This document shows positions 16,887 to 26,282 of a DNA stretch of 64,000 nt, one piece after another (position 1 is the first letter of the stretch; each line of letters begins with the position of its first letter). A model generated the notes under the pieces. That model ran no database searches. It worked only from the letters and a program-made list of their open reading frames with translations, and was not told where the DNA came from. This DNA comes from DASWZN01 sp963841635. GTDB lineage: Bacteria; Acidobacteriota; Terriglobia; Bryobacterales; Bryobacteraceae. The translations under genes were made by a program, and so were the position numbers. The stretch lies in the NCBI GenBank assembly GCA_963841635.1, contig CAWJDO010000002.1, positions 4,774,001-4,838,000 of the forward strand. Direction: 5' to 3'.

Positions 16887-18578
16887 ATGTCCCCACATGA
16901 GATCGCCTGCCCGGCCGATATCGGCCCCGACCGCACCCTCTTGTTCTGGATGGACAGCAGCCTGACGTTCTCCGCCCGGCCGACTCTGCGCCTGGCGCTC
17001 CACTGGCTCCGCGAGACCGGTCACGGCCAGTTCGGGGCCGATCTCTCCAGACACTTCGAACTCGACGGCGGCGCCTCGGTCGAGGCCGAGCTCTCCGCGA
17101 CGTTCCTCGCCGCCGTGGCCCTCGACGACCAGGGGCGTCTGCGCCTTCGCATATCCAGGTGGCGTCCCGAGAGCCTCGCGGTCGAAGCCCGGCCAGACTG
17201 GGAGGCGAATCCCAACGCCCTCCTCCGTTCTCTGTTCGCCCTCGATCCCGAGGCGCCCGCCAGAGCGCCCACGCCGCTGGCGGATGCGATCTATGAGCAG
17301 CTGTTCCGCGCCCTGGAGCATCAGTGCGCCGCCGAGTTGAGCCGGCTCACAGCTCGCGGCGCCGCGATTGTCGACCGCTCCTTCGACTTCACGGCGCAGG
17401 GTCTGGCCGCCTTCCGCTCCGCCCTCGAAGGGCAGGCCGTTCGCGAGAGCCTGGCGCGGTTGCTCGGCAACGACCGCACCATCGAGGTGCACCTTCCCAC
17501 CCTCAGCCGCACCGAGTGGCCGGACCGCTGGAGCAGGCTGGCCAACGCCGAGGTGGTGGCGGAGCAGGACGGCCGTATCTTCGTCCACGCCAAGCCCGGC
17601 CACGAGGCTGCGAAGAACGCCTGCCAGACCGCGATCGCGCTGGCGGCTCCCCTGCTCTATCCCCAAGCCACCGGATTCCACATCGGCTTCACGGACAGCC
17701 AGTCGTCAACGGCCGCGCGGTTGGCGCATTCTCTTCCGCACGTGCTGCGTCCCTACGATTTCGGCCCCGAGCCGTTGCAGTGGCTCGCCACGGCGCCCGC
17801 CGGCGAAGTCGTGGCGTCCGTATCGCTGAGCGTTCCCGGCAGCCTCGCCGGAGCATGGCTGCGCGCGCCCGGCGAGAGGGACCCGCTGTTCTTCGATGTC
17901 TACTCCAAGGTGTCCGTAGCCGTGCAACGGGCGCTGCGGCGCTGGCTGCCCTACGTCTACTTCAGTGACCTTAGCCGCTTCGAGAACCCGGCACTCGCGT
18001 ATTCGCTGCTCTTCTACCGCAGCACCTACCCGTGTTCCGGCAAACCCCGCAGCGATTTCGCCTACGGCCTGGTGACCGAGGCCAGACCCGGCGTCGCGCG
18101 GCCCTGGGCGGCTCGCCCTTTGGCGTCCGCCATGGGACGCGCCGAGCGGCTGCTTATCGCGGGCGGCCGCCGCGACCTGGCGCGCTGCTACCGTCCCTGG
18201 GATGCGCGTGAGGTACTCGCCGGCATCCTGCTGCGCCCGCGGTTCATCAACGAGCTGTTGACCAACGACGAGTTCTTCATCGAGCGCATGGTGGGCCTGG
18301 GTCTGGCGGGCCGCGGCCTGTCTTCGCGCTCTGGCGTCAGCCCGCTCCGGAGGGCCAAGGATCTGTCCATCGTGATCGAGGAGTTCAGCGCCGCGGTCAA
18401 CCGCAAGCTCAGGCGCGCGTATGGCGGCCAGCAAGCCGTGTCGCTGGGCTCGCTGCTCATGGTTGAGGCCACCCGCGCTCTGGCCGTCGCCCTCGGCGGC
18501 GACGCCGCCATCTCCGCCACCCTCCGTTTCCAGGCGCAGGGCTGCGAGCAGACGTTCACGAACCGGTCTCAGGCCTGA
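16887..18578 (+). CDS. Hypothetical protein, 563 aa
   Basis: I do not recognise this protein. It has no signal peptide and no clear membrane helix. The composition is typical of a cytosolic globular protein. Visible landmarks are a short repeated Phe-Asp pattern (IVDRSFDFTAQGLAAFR), LLYPQATGFHIGF and a basic C-terminal helix (SAAVNRKLRRAYGGQQA). No nucleotide-binding or metal-binding motif stands out. Codon use matches the neighbours and the frame is uninterrupted, so it is a real gene. It precedes a lytic transglycosylase by 33 nt; joint transcription is possible. Confidence 0.75.
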   Translation: MSPHEIACPADIGPDRTLLFWMDSSLTFSARPTLRLALHWLRETGHGQFGADLSRHFELDGGASVEAELSATFLAAVALDDQGRLRLRISRWRPESLAVEARPDWEANPNALLRSLFALDPEAPARAPTPLADAIYEQLFRALEHQCAAELSRLTARGAAIVDRSFDFTAQGLAAFRSALEGQAVRESLARLLGNDRTIEVHLPTLSRTEWPDRWSRLANAEVVAEQDGRIFVHAKPGHEAAKNACQTAIALAAPLLYPQATGFHIGFTDSQSSTAARLAHSLPHVLRPYDFGPEPLQWLATAPAGEVVASVSLSVPGSLAGAWLRAPGERDPLFFDVYSKVSVAVQRALRRWLPYVYFSDLSRFENPALAYSLLFYRSTYPCSGKPRSDFAYGLVTEARPGVARPWAARPLASAMGRAERLLIAGGRRDLARCYRPWDAREVLAGILLRPRFINELLTNDEFFIERMVGLGLAGRGLSSRSGVSPLRRAKDLSIVIEEFSAAVNRKLRRAYGGQQAVSLGSLLMVEATRALAVALGGDAAISATLRFQAQGCEQTFTNRSQA

Positions 18579-18611
18579 AGCTCGCCCCCGATTCATCCGA
18601 TCTATCCTTTG

Positions 18612-19271
18612 ATGAAGCTCGCACTCTTCCTGGCGCTCGCGGCGGCGGCCGTATCCGCCCAGACTCCCGACGCCATCGCGCGCCAGCGCGCCGCCATCGA
18701 ACGGCAACGCGCCTCCGTGAGGCGGCAGGTTCTGGCGAACGCGCCACCCACCGCCGCATTCTTCACCGTTCCCTGGGATCAGCCCCTCTCCCCGCCGTCG
18801 GAAGGGGCGCCCGCGATCGTGGCCGACGCCGAGTGCGATCCCATTCCAAAGGATCAGATCGAGCCCATGGTGCGGGAGATCGCTCAGCGCGAGGGCCTCA
18901 CGCCGCAGCTGCTGCGCGCCGTGATCGAGAAGGAGTCCTCGTATCTGCCCTGCGCTGTTTCGCCGGCCGGCGCCGAGGGTCTGATGCAACTGATGCCGGA
19001 CACCGCCAGCGGCCTGGGCGTCGACGATCCGTTCGACCCTCGCCAGAATCTCGATGGCGGCGCGAGGTACCTCAGGCAGATGCTCGATCGCTACGGCGGC
19101 AACCTGCTGCTCGGCCTGGCCGCCTACAATGCCGGACCGGGCCGCGCCGACAACGCCGGAGAGTTTCCGCTCCCGTCGGAGACGACCAACTACGTTTCGG
19201 AAATCCTGCGCAAGCTGGGGGCTGCGAATTCTCCCAAGCTACCCACCATGCCGGTGGCGATTTCGGAATAG
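18612..19271 (+). CDS. Secreted lytic transglycosylase (SLT domain)
   Basis: 219 aa with a signal peptide (MKLALFLALAAAAVSAQ). A short basic linker follows, then a goose-lysozyme-like SLT domain from about residue 82: AVIEKESSYLPCAVSPAGAE with the likely catalytic Glu108, GLMQLMPDTA, and the C-terminal AAYNAGPG. It would cleave peptidoglycan glycan strands in the periplasm. An in-frame TTG precedes the ATG at 18612; the ATG directly before the signal peptide is preferred. Its 3' end is 3 nt from the convergent VWFA gene. Confidence 0.9.
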   Translation: MKLALFLALAAAAVSAQTPDAIARQRAAIERQRASVRRQVLANAPPTAAFFTVPWDQPLSPPSEGAPAIVADAECDPIPKDQIEPMVREIAQREGLTPQLLRAVIEKESSYLPCAVSPAGAEGLMQLMPDTASGLGVDDPFDPRQNLDGGARYLRQMLDRYGGNLLLGLAAYNAGPGRADNAGEFPLPSETTNYVSEILRKLGAANSPKLPTMPVAISE

Positions 19272-19274
19272 GCG

Positions 19275-21959
19275 TCACTTCGGCGTGCCGGTGGCCCAGT
19301 AGCCGCGCTTTGCGCTGACCACCCACTTCCCGTCGCGCGTGCGAACCGAAATGGTGCGGAACTTGCCATCCAGATCGGAACGGATCGGAACGTAGGCCAG
19401 CATGTAGTACTCGCGCCCGTCGGCAAAGGCGCGCTCGAGGCCGCTCAGAATGTTGTTGCTGTTTCGAAACGCCGTTCCACCGGTTGCGGCCGCGATTTCC
19501 GAAAGCGTCTGGCCCGCCGAAGAAGCCGCCTGATTCATCGCGCTCGAGACGCCTGGCGCCACGTGCGACACGGCTCCGCGGCTCGAAGCGTCGAAGAACT
19601 CGGCCGTGTACAACCCGCGCGAGTCGATGGTGTAGATCGGGATGCTGGCGTTCGCGGCCAGGCGCAGCACGCTCTCCATATCCTGGATGCGATCCACGGA
19701 GTGGAGAGCGCTGCGCTCGATACCCGGAAAATAGGCCGACAACAACTCGTAAGCCAGTTGGCCGGGCACCAGCTCGAAGCCGTCGGAAAACAGGACGATC
19801 GTCCGCCTCCCTCCTCCCTGCCGCAGTTGTTCGACCAGCCCGCGAAACCCACTCAGAAAAGTGACGGTGGACAGACGATCCTGCTCGGCGATTTGATCGG
19901 CTTCCGCCGGCAAGCTGTGCATCCTGGTTTCGCATTCCTGCCTGGCGTCTTTGTCATCGCAGATGGTGCGGACCTCGTCGAGCGTACGCCGGAAGGACCG
20001 CAGGTCGGACTCGACCGAGATTTTCCGGCTGCTCAGAAACAGCTTCTCGAACTCCTTGCTGGCCAACACCTTCAACACCGATTCCGGGTCGGAGGTCGGA
20101 CTCTGCAGAAGCTGCATCGAAGTTCCAAGGGATATGAGAACGTACTGCGCGTCGCCCGCGCGTTCGCTACGGAACAGCTTCGAGAGGGATTCCCGAATAT
20201 TCACCAGGCTGGCGAACGCGGTGTGCAGCGCGTCGATGCAGATCAGGTAAGTGCGCCGCACGGGGACCTTGGTGGGCTCGACGGACGCCGCCGTCGCCGT
20301 AGCGGCAGGCGTCGCGCCAGCGGCAGGCGTCGCGCCAGCGGCAGGCGTCGTGGCAGCGGCAGGCGTCGCGGCCGCCGTCGCGGTAGCGGCGGGCGTGGCG
20401 GCGGCGACCCCTTCGGGTGGCGGCGAGTTCGGGACACCGGCGGTCTCGACGCTGAAGCCGGAGATCTTCTGCTCCACACCGTCCTCGAGCACAGTAAAGT
20501 CGGACTGGGTCAGCCCCGTGACGGTGTGTCCTTCTTTGTTCCTCACCACCACCGGCACCAGGACCTGGCGCACTTCGACCTTGATGGTGGTCTCCGCCGT
20601 GGCTACGGAAGGCGGGCGCTTCGACGCCTCGTAGCGGGCCTTGAAGCCCGCGTTGCCCGGCGCCAGCGTGGACGCGATCCGGTACTCCTCCGTCGCAGCC
20701 TTCCGGTCCCCCGTCTTATCGAGCGCCTGCGCCAGGTTGTAGTGCGCGGCCGGATCCTTGGGCTGCAGCCGCACGCCGGCGCGAAGCTCGGTGGTAGCGT
20801 CCGGCAGAGCTCCACGCTTGAACAGCAGGACGCCCAGGAGTTCGTGAACCTGGCTGCAATCGGGGGCCAGTTTGACTGCTTCGCGCAACTCCCCTTCCGC
20901 ACCCGCGAGGTCGTCCGTGGCACGCAGCGCGGCGGCCAGGTGGTAGCGTGCGACGGCACTTCCCGGATCGAGGCGCACGGACTCACGAAGCGGCGGAAGG
21001 GCCTCGCCGGGCTTGTTGTCCAGACCCAGCAGGATGCCCCGGTCCAGCAGCTCCCAGGAATCTTCCGCGATGGGCGTCGCGAGCGACCAAACGCCCACCA
21101 GCTTCTCCTTCAGCTCCGGGTCGGCTTCGGCGTCGATGCCGTACACGCGGTAATCCGAATAGCGATGCACGCTCACCGCCTCGCCGTCCGAGTAGCGCGC
21201 GTGAACGGTCACCTTGGCGGGCAGCCAGAGCGTGCTGTCGATGTAAGGGAAACTGACCGGCGCCAGCGACATGTCGGTGGTCAGAATTTCGAGTGGCAAG
21301 CCTTTTGGACGCTCGATGAGGTCCGCTCTGAGCCGCACAATGCCGTGGGTCGCGGCGTCGATCCAGACCAGGCCCTGGAACCTGAGGCCACGTCCCCCTT
21401 CCACCGACACGTGGCCGAGCGATTGCATGCTTTCCGGCCGCTGCGCGAATGCCACCAGCAGAACGTCCGCGCCGCCCGCGGTGGCATGGCCCAGGTAGCG
21501 GAACCTGGATTCGTCCCGGTACTGCGGCAACAGGTAGCGGACCAGTTTGAAGAAGTGCCCCATGAGCACGAACTCGCTGGCGGGAGGATGCGCAACGGCG
21601 CCCGTGCTGAAATCCAGGCGGGACTCCGAGAACTGCCCGGGGGTGGCGTCCGTGGCCGCTTGAATGAGGTACCGAAAGTCCTCGCGCCGGCTGCGGCTGG
21701 CCATGCTGGGGTCGAAGCGCATCTCGCGGACATGCTCGGTCCCGGAGACGTCCACCAGCTTGGCGAGCGTCGCGCGGAGGCTCTCGCCGGTCGCTTTGAG
21801 CAGCTCGTCGAGGCCGTCCTGCCTGGAGTCGAATTGCGCACCCTGGAGTTCAGGGACCGCCCGCACCAGTTCGGCGCTGTCGCAATCGACGAAGAGTTTC
21901 TGCGCGGCCGCAACACCGCAGAAGACCAAGCTCAGCGCAATGGCATCTCGCCAGGCCAT
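19275..21959 (-). CDS. Secreted TPR and VWFA-related protein (acidobacterial type)
   Basis: 894 aa with a signal peptide (MAWRDAIALSLVFCGVAAAQ). An N-terminal domain of unknown fold (about 25-300) is followed by TPR-like repeats (about 305-440, e.g. AVARYHLAAALRATDDLAGA). Next comes the segment VLVPVVVRNKEGHTVTGLTQ that introduces the VWFA-related domain found in many Acidobacteriota exported proteins. The VWA part starts with YLICIDALHTAF, where the classic DxSxS metal site is missing. A low-complexity Ala/Thr/Pro linker (about 530-565) is encoded by an 18-bp tandem repeat. Probably an envelope protein-protein interaction factor. Confidence 0.82.
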   Translation of the reverse strand: MAWRDAIALSLVFCGVAAAQKLFVDCDSAELVRAVPELQGAQFDSRQDGLDELLKATGESLRATLAKLVDVSGTEHVREMRFDPSMASRSRREDFRYLIQAATDATPGQFSESRLDFSTGAVAHPPASEFVLMGHFFKLVRYLLPQYRDESRFRYLGHATAGGADVLLVAFAQRPESMQSLGHVSVEGGRGLRFQGLVWIDAATHGIVRLRADLIERPKGLPLEILTTDMSLAPVSFPYIDSTLWLPAKVTVHARYSDGEAVSVHRYSDYRVYGIDAEADPELKEKLVGVWSLATPIAEDSWELLDRGILLGLDNKPGEALPPLRESVRLDPGSAVARYHLAAALRATDDLAGAEGELREAVKLAPDCSQVHELLGVLLFKRGALPDATTELRAGVRLQPKDPAAHYNLAQALDKTGDRKAATEEYRIASTLAPGNAGFKARYEASKRPPSVATAETTIKVEVRQVLVPVVVRNKEGHTVTGLTQSDFTVLEDGVEQKISGFSVETAGVPNSPPPEGVAAATPAATATAAATPAAATTPAAGATPAAGATPAATATAASVEPTKVPVRRTYLICIDALHTAFASLVNIRESLSKLFRSERAGDAQYVLISLGTSMQLLQSPTSDPESVLKVLASKEFEKLFLSSRKISVESDLRSFRRTLDEVRTICDDKDARQECETRMHSLPAEADQIAEQDRLSTVTFLSGFRGLVEQLRQGGGRRTIVLFSDGFELVPGQLAYELLSAYFPGIERSALHSVDRIQDMESVLRLAANASIPIYTIDSRGLYTAEFFDASSRGAVSHVAPGVSSAMNQAASSAGQTLSEIAAATGGTAFRNSNNILSGLERAFADGREYYMLAYVPIRSDLDGKFRTISVRTRDGKWVVSAKRGYWATGTPK
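20304..20375 (-). repeat. 18-bp tandem repeat inside the VWFA gene
   Basis: About four copies of an 18-bp unit beginning GGCAGGCGTCG on the plus strand, at 20304, 20322, 20340 and 20358. Since 18 is a multiple of 3 the frame is kept and copy number can change. It encodes the flexible Ala/Thr/Pro/Gly linker before the VWFA domain. Confidence 0.85.
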
Positions 21960-21962
21960 GGA

Positions 21963-23201
21963 CTACTCGTATCGCAGCGCTTCGGCCGGCGCGATGCGCG
22001 ATGCGTTGCGAGCCGGGTAGATGGTCGCCAGGAAACTGATGGCGATGGCCATGGCCGCGATCCAAACGCTGTCGATCCAGCGCGGCGCGAAAGGCACGAA
22101 GCTCAGTGCGTAGACCTCTTCGTCCAGGCGCACCCAGCGGTACGTGTCGGCCAGATAGGAGAGCAGGTGGCCGGCCGCGAGGCCGATGGCCGTGCCCACC
22201 ACGCCGATCAGCACGCCCTGAAACATGAAGATGCGCCGGATCTGCGCCTGCTTCGCCCCCATCGAAACCAGGATAGCGATATCGCGGTACTTCTCCATCA
22301 CCATCATGATGAGCGTGATGAGGATGTTCAGCGCCGCCACCAGCACGATGAGCCCGATGGTCACGAAGGTCACCGCGCGCTCCATGTTCAGCGCGTTCAG
22401 GATGTGCCGGTTCTGCTCCATCCAGGTGGATGCCTTCAGCTTCGGGCCGACGACCCGGTCCACCTGGCTGGCCACTTCGGGCGCCTTGTAGATGTCGTCC
22501 AGCTTCAGTTCGACGCTGTTGACAACGTCTTCGAGACCCTGCAACCGCTGTGCGGCTGTGAGCGACGTGTAGGCCCAGGTAGAATCGATCTCGAAGAAGC
22601 CGGATTCGAACAAGCCCACCACGCGAAAACGCTGCGAGGTCGGCCGCGGGCCGAACGGCGTCAGCTCACCTTGAGGGCTCATCACGGTGACGGTGCCGCC
22701 AACGGCCGCGCCCACCGTCTGCGCCAGGCTGGTCCCGAGAATGATGCCCGGCAGCGCGTCCGGGGACGACCTCAGCCCGGCCAGCGACCCAGCCTTGAGG
22801 TGCCGCAGCATGTCGCTGGTCTCCAGTTCCGCTCCGGTCTGGATGCCCTTGAGTGTGGCGCCGCCGGCGCTGCGGTCTGTATAGAGATACACCTGGCCGT
22901 AGAGCGCCGGAGACGCGGCCACCACGTGAGGTATCTTCACCAGCTTCGCTTCCAGGCCCCGCCAGTCCGAGATGCCGTATCCGGGCTCCTTCTCGAGTAC
23001 CAGGATGTGCGCATAGGCCCCGAGCAGGCTGGTTTCGAGCGTCTTGCGAAAGCCGTTGTTGATGGCCAGCGCCACCACCAGCGCCATCACGCCCGCCGCC
23101 ACACCCACCACCGAGATCACCGAGATGACCGAGATGACGGCCTGCTTGCGCTTGGCCTTGAGATACCGGCGCGCGATGAAGAACTCGAAACGGCCAGTCA
23201 C
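21963..23201 (-). CDS. LolC/LolE-type lipoprotein-releasing ABC permease
   Basis: 412 aa inner-membrane protein. One helix near the N-terminus (about 25-50) follows FEFFIARRYLKAKRKQAVIS, a hallmark of LolC/E. A large periplasmic (MacB-like) domain follows, then three helices in an FtsX fold at about 280-400, ending ARNASRIAPAEALRYE. The partner ATPase (LolD) is not in the window. The GTG at 23201 was chosen because the longer frame runs into the lysS 3' repeat; it is 4 nt behind lysS. Likely moves lipoproteins out of the inner membrane. Confidence 0.9.
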   Translation of the reverse strand: MTGRFEFFIARRYLKAKRKQAVISVISVISVVGVAAGVMALVVALAINNGFRKTLETSLLGAYAHILVLEKEPGYGISDWRGLEAKLVKIPHVVAASPALYGQVYLYTDRSAGGATLKGIQTGAELETSDMLRHLKAGSLAGLRSSPDALPGIILGTSLAQTVGAAVGGTVTVMSPQGELTPFGPRPTSQRFRVVGLFESGFFEIDSTWAYTSLTAAQRLQGLEDVVNSVELKLDDIYKAPEVASQVDRVVGPKLKASTWMEQNRHILNALNMERAVTFVTIGLIVLVAALNILITLIMMVMEKYRDIAILVSMGAKQAQIRRIFMFQGVLIGVVGTAIGLAAGHLLSYLADTYRWVRLDEEVYALSFVPFAPRWIDSVWIAAMAIAISFLATIYPARNASRIAPAEALRYE

Positions 23202-23205
23202 GCGG

Positions 23206-24795
23206 CTATGTCTCCTCGCCGGCAGGGGGGGCCACCTGCTGGGGGGCCGCCGGCTGGGGGGGCACCGGCTGGGGGGCCACCGGCAGGGGGGGCGCCTGCC
23301 CGTCATCGGCGTTGCGCAGCGCGTCCGCCAGGCCGATCGAAGTCTCGGGCCGCAACAGCGGAAACAGGATCACGTCGCGGATGGACTTCGAGTTGGTCAG
23401 CAGCATCACCAGGCGATCGACGCCGACGCCTTCGCCGCCCGTGGGCGGCATGCCGTAAGCCAGCGCACGCAGGAAGTCTTCGTCCATCTGCTGGGCTTCC
23501 TCGTCGCCGCGCTCCCGCATCTCCATCTGCCGGTCGAAGCGGCGGAGCTGTTCGACTGGTTCGTTCAGCTCGGTATAGGCGTTGGCGATCTCCATGCCGC
23601 CGGCGTAAATCTCGAAGCGCTCGACGAACTCCGGCTCGTCCGGCTTGTTCTTCGAGAGCGGCGAGATCTCGACGGGATAGTCGTAGACCAGCGTCGGCTG
23701 CACTAGCTGCTCCTCGACCATGCGCTCGAAGATATCGACCAGCTGCTCGCCGCGGGACGGCTTGGTGGAGTGACGGCCCAGCCATTCGGGATCGGCCAGG
23801 TCGGCAGGCGCGGGCTTCCCGTCGCCCACCCAGTATTCGACGATCGCCTCGCGCATGGTGATGCGGCGCAGGTTGCCGAAGTTGAGCTTCGAGCCCTGGT
23901 ACTCCACCCCCGCCGAGCCGGTTGCGTCGATGGCCGCCTGTTTCAGCAGGTCGGCCGAGAGGTCCATCATGCCACGGTAGTCGGTGTACGCCTGGTAGAA
24001 CTCGAGCATGGTGAACTCGGGGTTGTGATGCGTTGAGATGCCTTCGTTGCGGAAGTTGCGATTGATCTCGTAGACGCGGTCGAGGCCGCCCACGATCAGC
24101 CTCTTCAGATACAGCTCGGGCGCGATGCGCAGGTAGAGGTCCAGGTCGAGCGTGTTGTGGTGGGTCAGGAACGGCCGCGCCGTCGCCCCGCCGTAGATGG
24201 TCTGCATCATCGGCGTTTCAACTTCGACGAAGTCGCGCGCCTCGAGCTGGCGGCGGAGCGAGGATATGATCCGGGCGCGCGCGAGGAACACGTTGCGCAC
24301 GTCCGGGTTCGAGATGAGATCGAGGTAGCGCTGGCGGTAGCGGATCTCGACGTCTTCCAGGCCGTGCCACTTCTCCGGCATCGAGAGCAGGGTCTTCGAG
24401 AGGAACTCGAGCCGCTCGGCGTGCACCGAGAGCTCGCCCGTACGGGTACGGAACAGGTAGCCCTCGACGCCCAGGATGTCGCCGATGTCGAGCAGTTGAT
24501 AGAGCTGGAAGTCGGCGTCCGGTACCTCGCCCTTCTTGACGTAGATCTGCAGCCGCTCTCCGCCACCCATCAGGTGCGCGAAGCCGGCCTTCCCCATGCG
24601 CCGCACGGTCTCGAGGCGGCCGGCGATCCGCACTTGGACGCGCGGCTCCATTTCCTCGGCACTCTTCGGCTCGTACACGGCGCGGATCTGGGGAATGGTG
24701 TGAGTGAAGTCGAAGCGCCGGCCGTAGGGCCGGTGACCCAACGCGCCGATCTCGCGGATGCGCTCCAGGCGCTGTTGCAGCAAGTCTTGTTCCAA
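23206..24795 (-). CDS. lysS: Lysyl-tRNA synthetase, class II
   Basis: 529 aa. The N-terminal OB-fold anticodon domain spans about 45-150 (VQVRIAGRLETVRRMGKAGF). The class II core has motif 2 FRNEGISTHHNPEFTMLEFY and motif 3 GEGVGVDRLVMLLTNSKSIR. Charges tRNA-Lys. A TTG at 24795 preceded by GGAAGGAG at a 5-nt spacing is the likely start; another TTG at 24822 has no such site. The C-terminus carries a Pro/Gln/Ala tail of about 28 residues (APPLPVAPQPVPPQPAAPQQ...) absent from standard LysRS and encoded by GGGGGCC-type direct repeats at about 23225-23300. Confidence 0.95.
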   Translation of the reverse strand: MEQDLLQQRLERIREIGALGHRPYGRRFDFTHTIPQIRAVYEPKSAEEMEPRVQVRIAGRLETVRRMGKAGFAHLMGGGERLQIYVKKGEVPDADFQLYQLLDIGDILGVEGYLFRTRTGELSVHAERLEFLSKTLLSMPEKWHGLEDVEIRYRQRYLDLISNPDVRNVFLARARIISSLRRQLEARDFVEVETPMMQTIYGGATARPFLTHHNTLDLDLYLRIAPELYLKRLIVGGLDRVYEINRNFRNEGISTHHNPEFTMLEFYQAYTDYRGMMDLSADLLKQAAIDATGSAGVEYQGSKLNFGNLRRITMREAIVEYWVGDGKPAPADLADPEWLGRHSTKPSRGEQLVDIFERMVEEQLVQPTLVYDYPVEISPLSKNKPDEPEFVERFEIYAGGMEIANAYTELNEPVEQLRRFDRQMEMRERGDEEAQQMDEDFLRALAYGMPPTGGEGVGVDRLVMLLTNSKSIRDVILFPLLRPETSIGLADALRNADDGQAPPLPVAPQPVPPQPAAPQQVAPPAGEET

Positions 24796-24827
24796 GCGGG
24801 CTCCTTCCAGCCGAAGCTCCAATTATA

Positions 24828-25562
24828 ATGGAGCGGTTGCCCTCAATCTCCATAGTAGTTCCGGCGTACAACGAAGAGCGGCGCCTGCCGGCGACGCTGG
24901 ACTCCCTTGTCGCCTACCTTGGCGCGCGCGACTGGCCGTGGGAGATCGTCATCGTGAACGACGGCTCGAAGGACGGCACGGCGGCCGTGGCGACGAAGTA
25001 TGCCGCGAAGAACGATTGCATCCGCCTCCTCGAGAACCCAGGCAATCGCGGCAAAGGCTACTCGGTCCGGCACGGCATGCTGGAGGCCAAGGGCGATTGG
25101 ATCCTGTTCACAGACTCCGATCTATCGGCGCCCATCGAAGAGCTGGACAAGCTGATGGCCGCGGCCGGGGAGCAGGGCGCGCGCATCGCCATCGGATCGC
25201 GAGCGCTCGACCGCGGGTTGATTGAAGTCCACCAGTCGGCGTTCCGCGAGATGGCAGGGCGCATCTTCAACCTGCTGATGCGCGTGGCCACCGGCCTGCC
25301 GTTCTCCGACACGCAGTGCGGTTTCAAGCTGTTCGAGCACGTGGCGGCTGGCGAGATCTTCCGCCGCCAGCGGATCGAGCGCTGGGGCTTCGACGCCGAG
25401 CTGCTGTTAATCGCACGGCGGCTTGGCTACAAGACCATCGAGGTTCCGGTGCGCTGGAGCCACTCGGAAGGCACCAAGGTCAGCATGTTCGGCGACAGCC
25501 TGAACATGTTCCTCGATCTGCTGCGGATACGCCGGAACCAGCTGCGCGGGCTCTACCGCTGA
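24828..25562 (+). CDS. Family 2 glycosyltransferase, dolichyl/polyprenyl-phosphate sugar synthase type
   Basis: 244 aa, GT-A fold: SISIVVPAYNEERRLPATL at the N-terminus, VNDGSKDGT, the metal-binding FTDSDLSAP near residue 98, and the C-terminal block RWGFDAELLLIARRLGYKTI that is typical of ALG5/DPM1-like enzymes. It would move a sugar from a nucleotide donor to a polyprenyl phosphate on the cytoplasmic membrane face. No membrane helix of its own is seen. It diverges from lysS by 32 nt. Confidence 0.88.
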   Translation: MERLPSISIVVPAYNEERRLPATLDSLVAYLGARDWPWEIVIVNDGSKDGTAAVATKYAAKNDCIRLLENPGNRGKGYSVRHGMLEAKGDWILFTDSDLSAPIEELDKLMAAAGEQGARIAIGSRALDRGLIEVHQSAFREMAGRIFNLLMRVATGLPFSDTQCGFKLFEHVAAGEIFRRQRIERWGFDAELLLIARRLGYKTIEVPVRWSHSEGTKVSMFGDSLNMFLDLLRIRRNQLRGLYR

Positions 25563-25565
25563 CGG

Positions 25566-26267
25566 CTACCGCTTGACGATCACTTCGCGCAGGTGGTCGC
25601 GGGTCAGGAAGAACTTCACCGTTTCGAATTCCTTGAAGAGGTTCTCGACGGCGCGGTTGTTGAAGAACTGGGCGGGCGGGCGCATTCCGCGGGGAGAGAT
25701 CAGCAGCGTCTTGGCGTCGCCGATGCGGTAGGAACAGGTGGAGACCGTGGCGGCGCGCTCTTCGGCGTGGAAGATGGCCAGCAGATAAGAGCCCGGTTTC
25801 AGGATGCGCTGCAGGCGCTCCACCACGATCTTGAGCAACGGCGGAGCCAGAAATTCGAGCACATCCCAGACCAGCGCTCCGTCGAAGTGCTGGTCCGGGA
25901 AGGCGAGGGTCTGGGCCAGAAACGCCTCGGCCTTCTCGGCCGATGACTGGTTCTCGTAAAAGTCGCCGCCACCGAAGGCCGCGTCGAGGCTGTGCATGAG
26001 GTCTTCGGAGTACAGCCGGTAGCCCTGGTTGGTGATGAAGCCGATGTTGGCCTGCGAGGCGCCAGAGAGATCGAGCAGGCGCAATCCAGTTTCGCCGTCA
26101 ATGTGATTGAAGAACTGTTCGAGGCCGCTGCTGTGGCGCGAGTAGACGCTGGCGCCGCCGTCCCGGGTGCGGCCCGCGGCCTGGACAACCGGCTGCGAAG
26201 ACGAGGATGGAAAGCTACGCGGACCGTCCGGGTCAGCGCGAGAAGGTTTCCACCGGTCGTTGAACAA
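25566..26267 (-). CDS. Class I SAM-dependent methyltransferase-like protein
   Basis: 233 aa. A disordered basic N-terminus (about 1-45) is followed by LRLLDLSGASQANIGFITNQ (SAM-binding loop I with LSGAS instead of a Gly-rich GxGxG), FDGALVWDVLEFLAPPLLKI and LQRILKPGSYLLAIFHAEER. The spacing fits Methyltransf_11/12 folds, but the Gly-poor loop may mean altered SAM binding. It is 15 nt upstream of the bactofilin stop on the same strand, so it may be co-transcribed behind bactofilin. The substrate is unknown. Confidence 0.7.
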   Translation of the reverse strand: MFNDRWKPSRADPDGPRSFPSSSSQPVVQAAGRTRDGGASVYSRHSSGLEQFFNHIDGETGLRLLDLSGASQANIGFITNQGYRLYSEDLMHSLDAAFGGGDFYENQSSAEKAEAFLAQTLAFPDQHFDGALVWDVLEFLAPPLLKIVVERLQRILKPGSYLLAIFHAEERAATVSTCSYRIGDAKTLLISPRGMRPPAQFFNNRAVENLFKEFETVKFFLTRDHLREVIVKR

Positions 26268-26282
26268 AAAGTTCCTCGAACC

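Noticed and set aside
20304..20375. Possible CRISPR-like array (18-bp direct repeats)
   Set aside because: No spacers: the units abut and are in frame within the VWFA gene. No CRISPR array or cas gene was seen anywhere in the window.
19563..23861. 1432-codon open frame on the plus strand
   Set aside because: It runs antisense to three well-supported genes (VWFA protein, LolC-type permease, lysS). Its translation is Arg/Gln/His/Gly-rich without domain-like sequence, a shadow of GC-rich codons.
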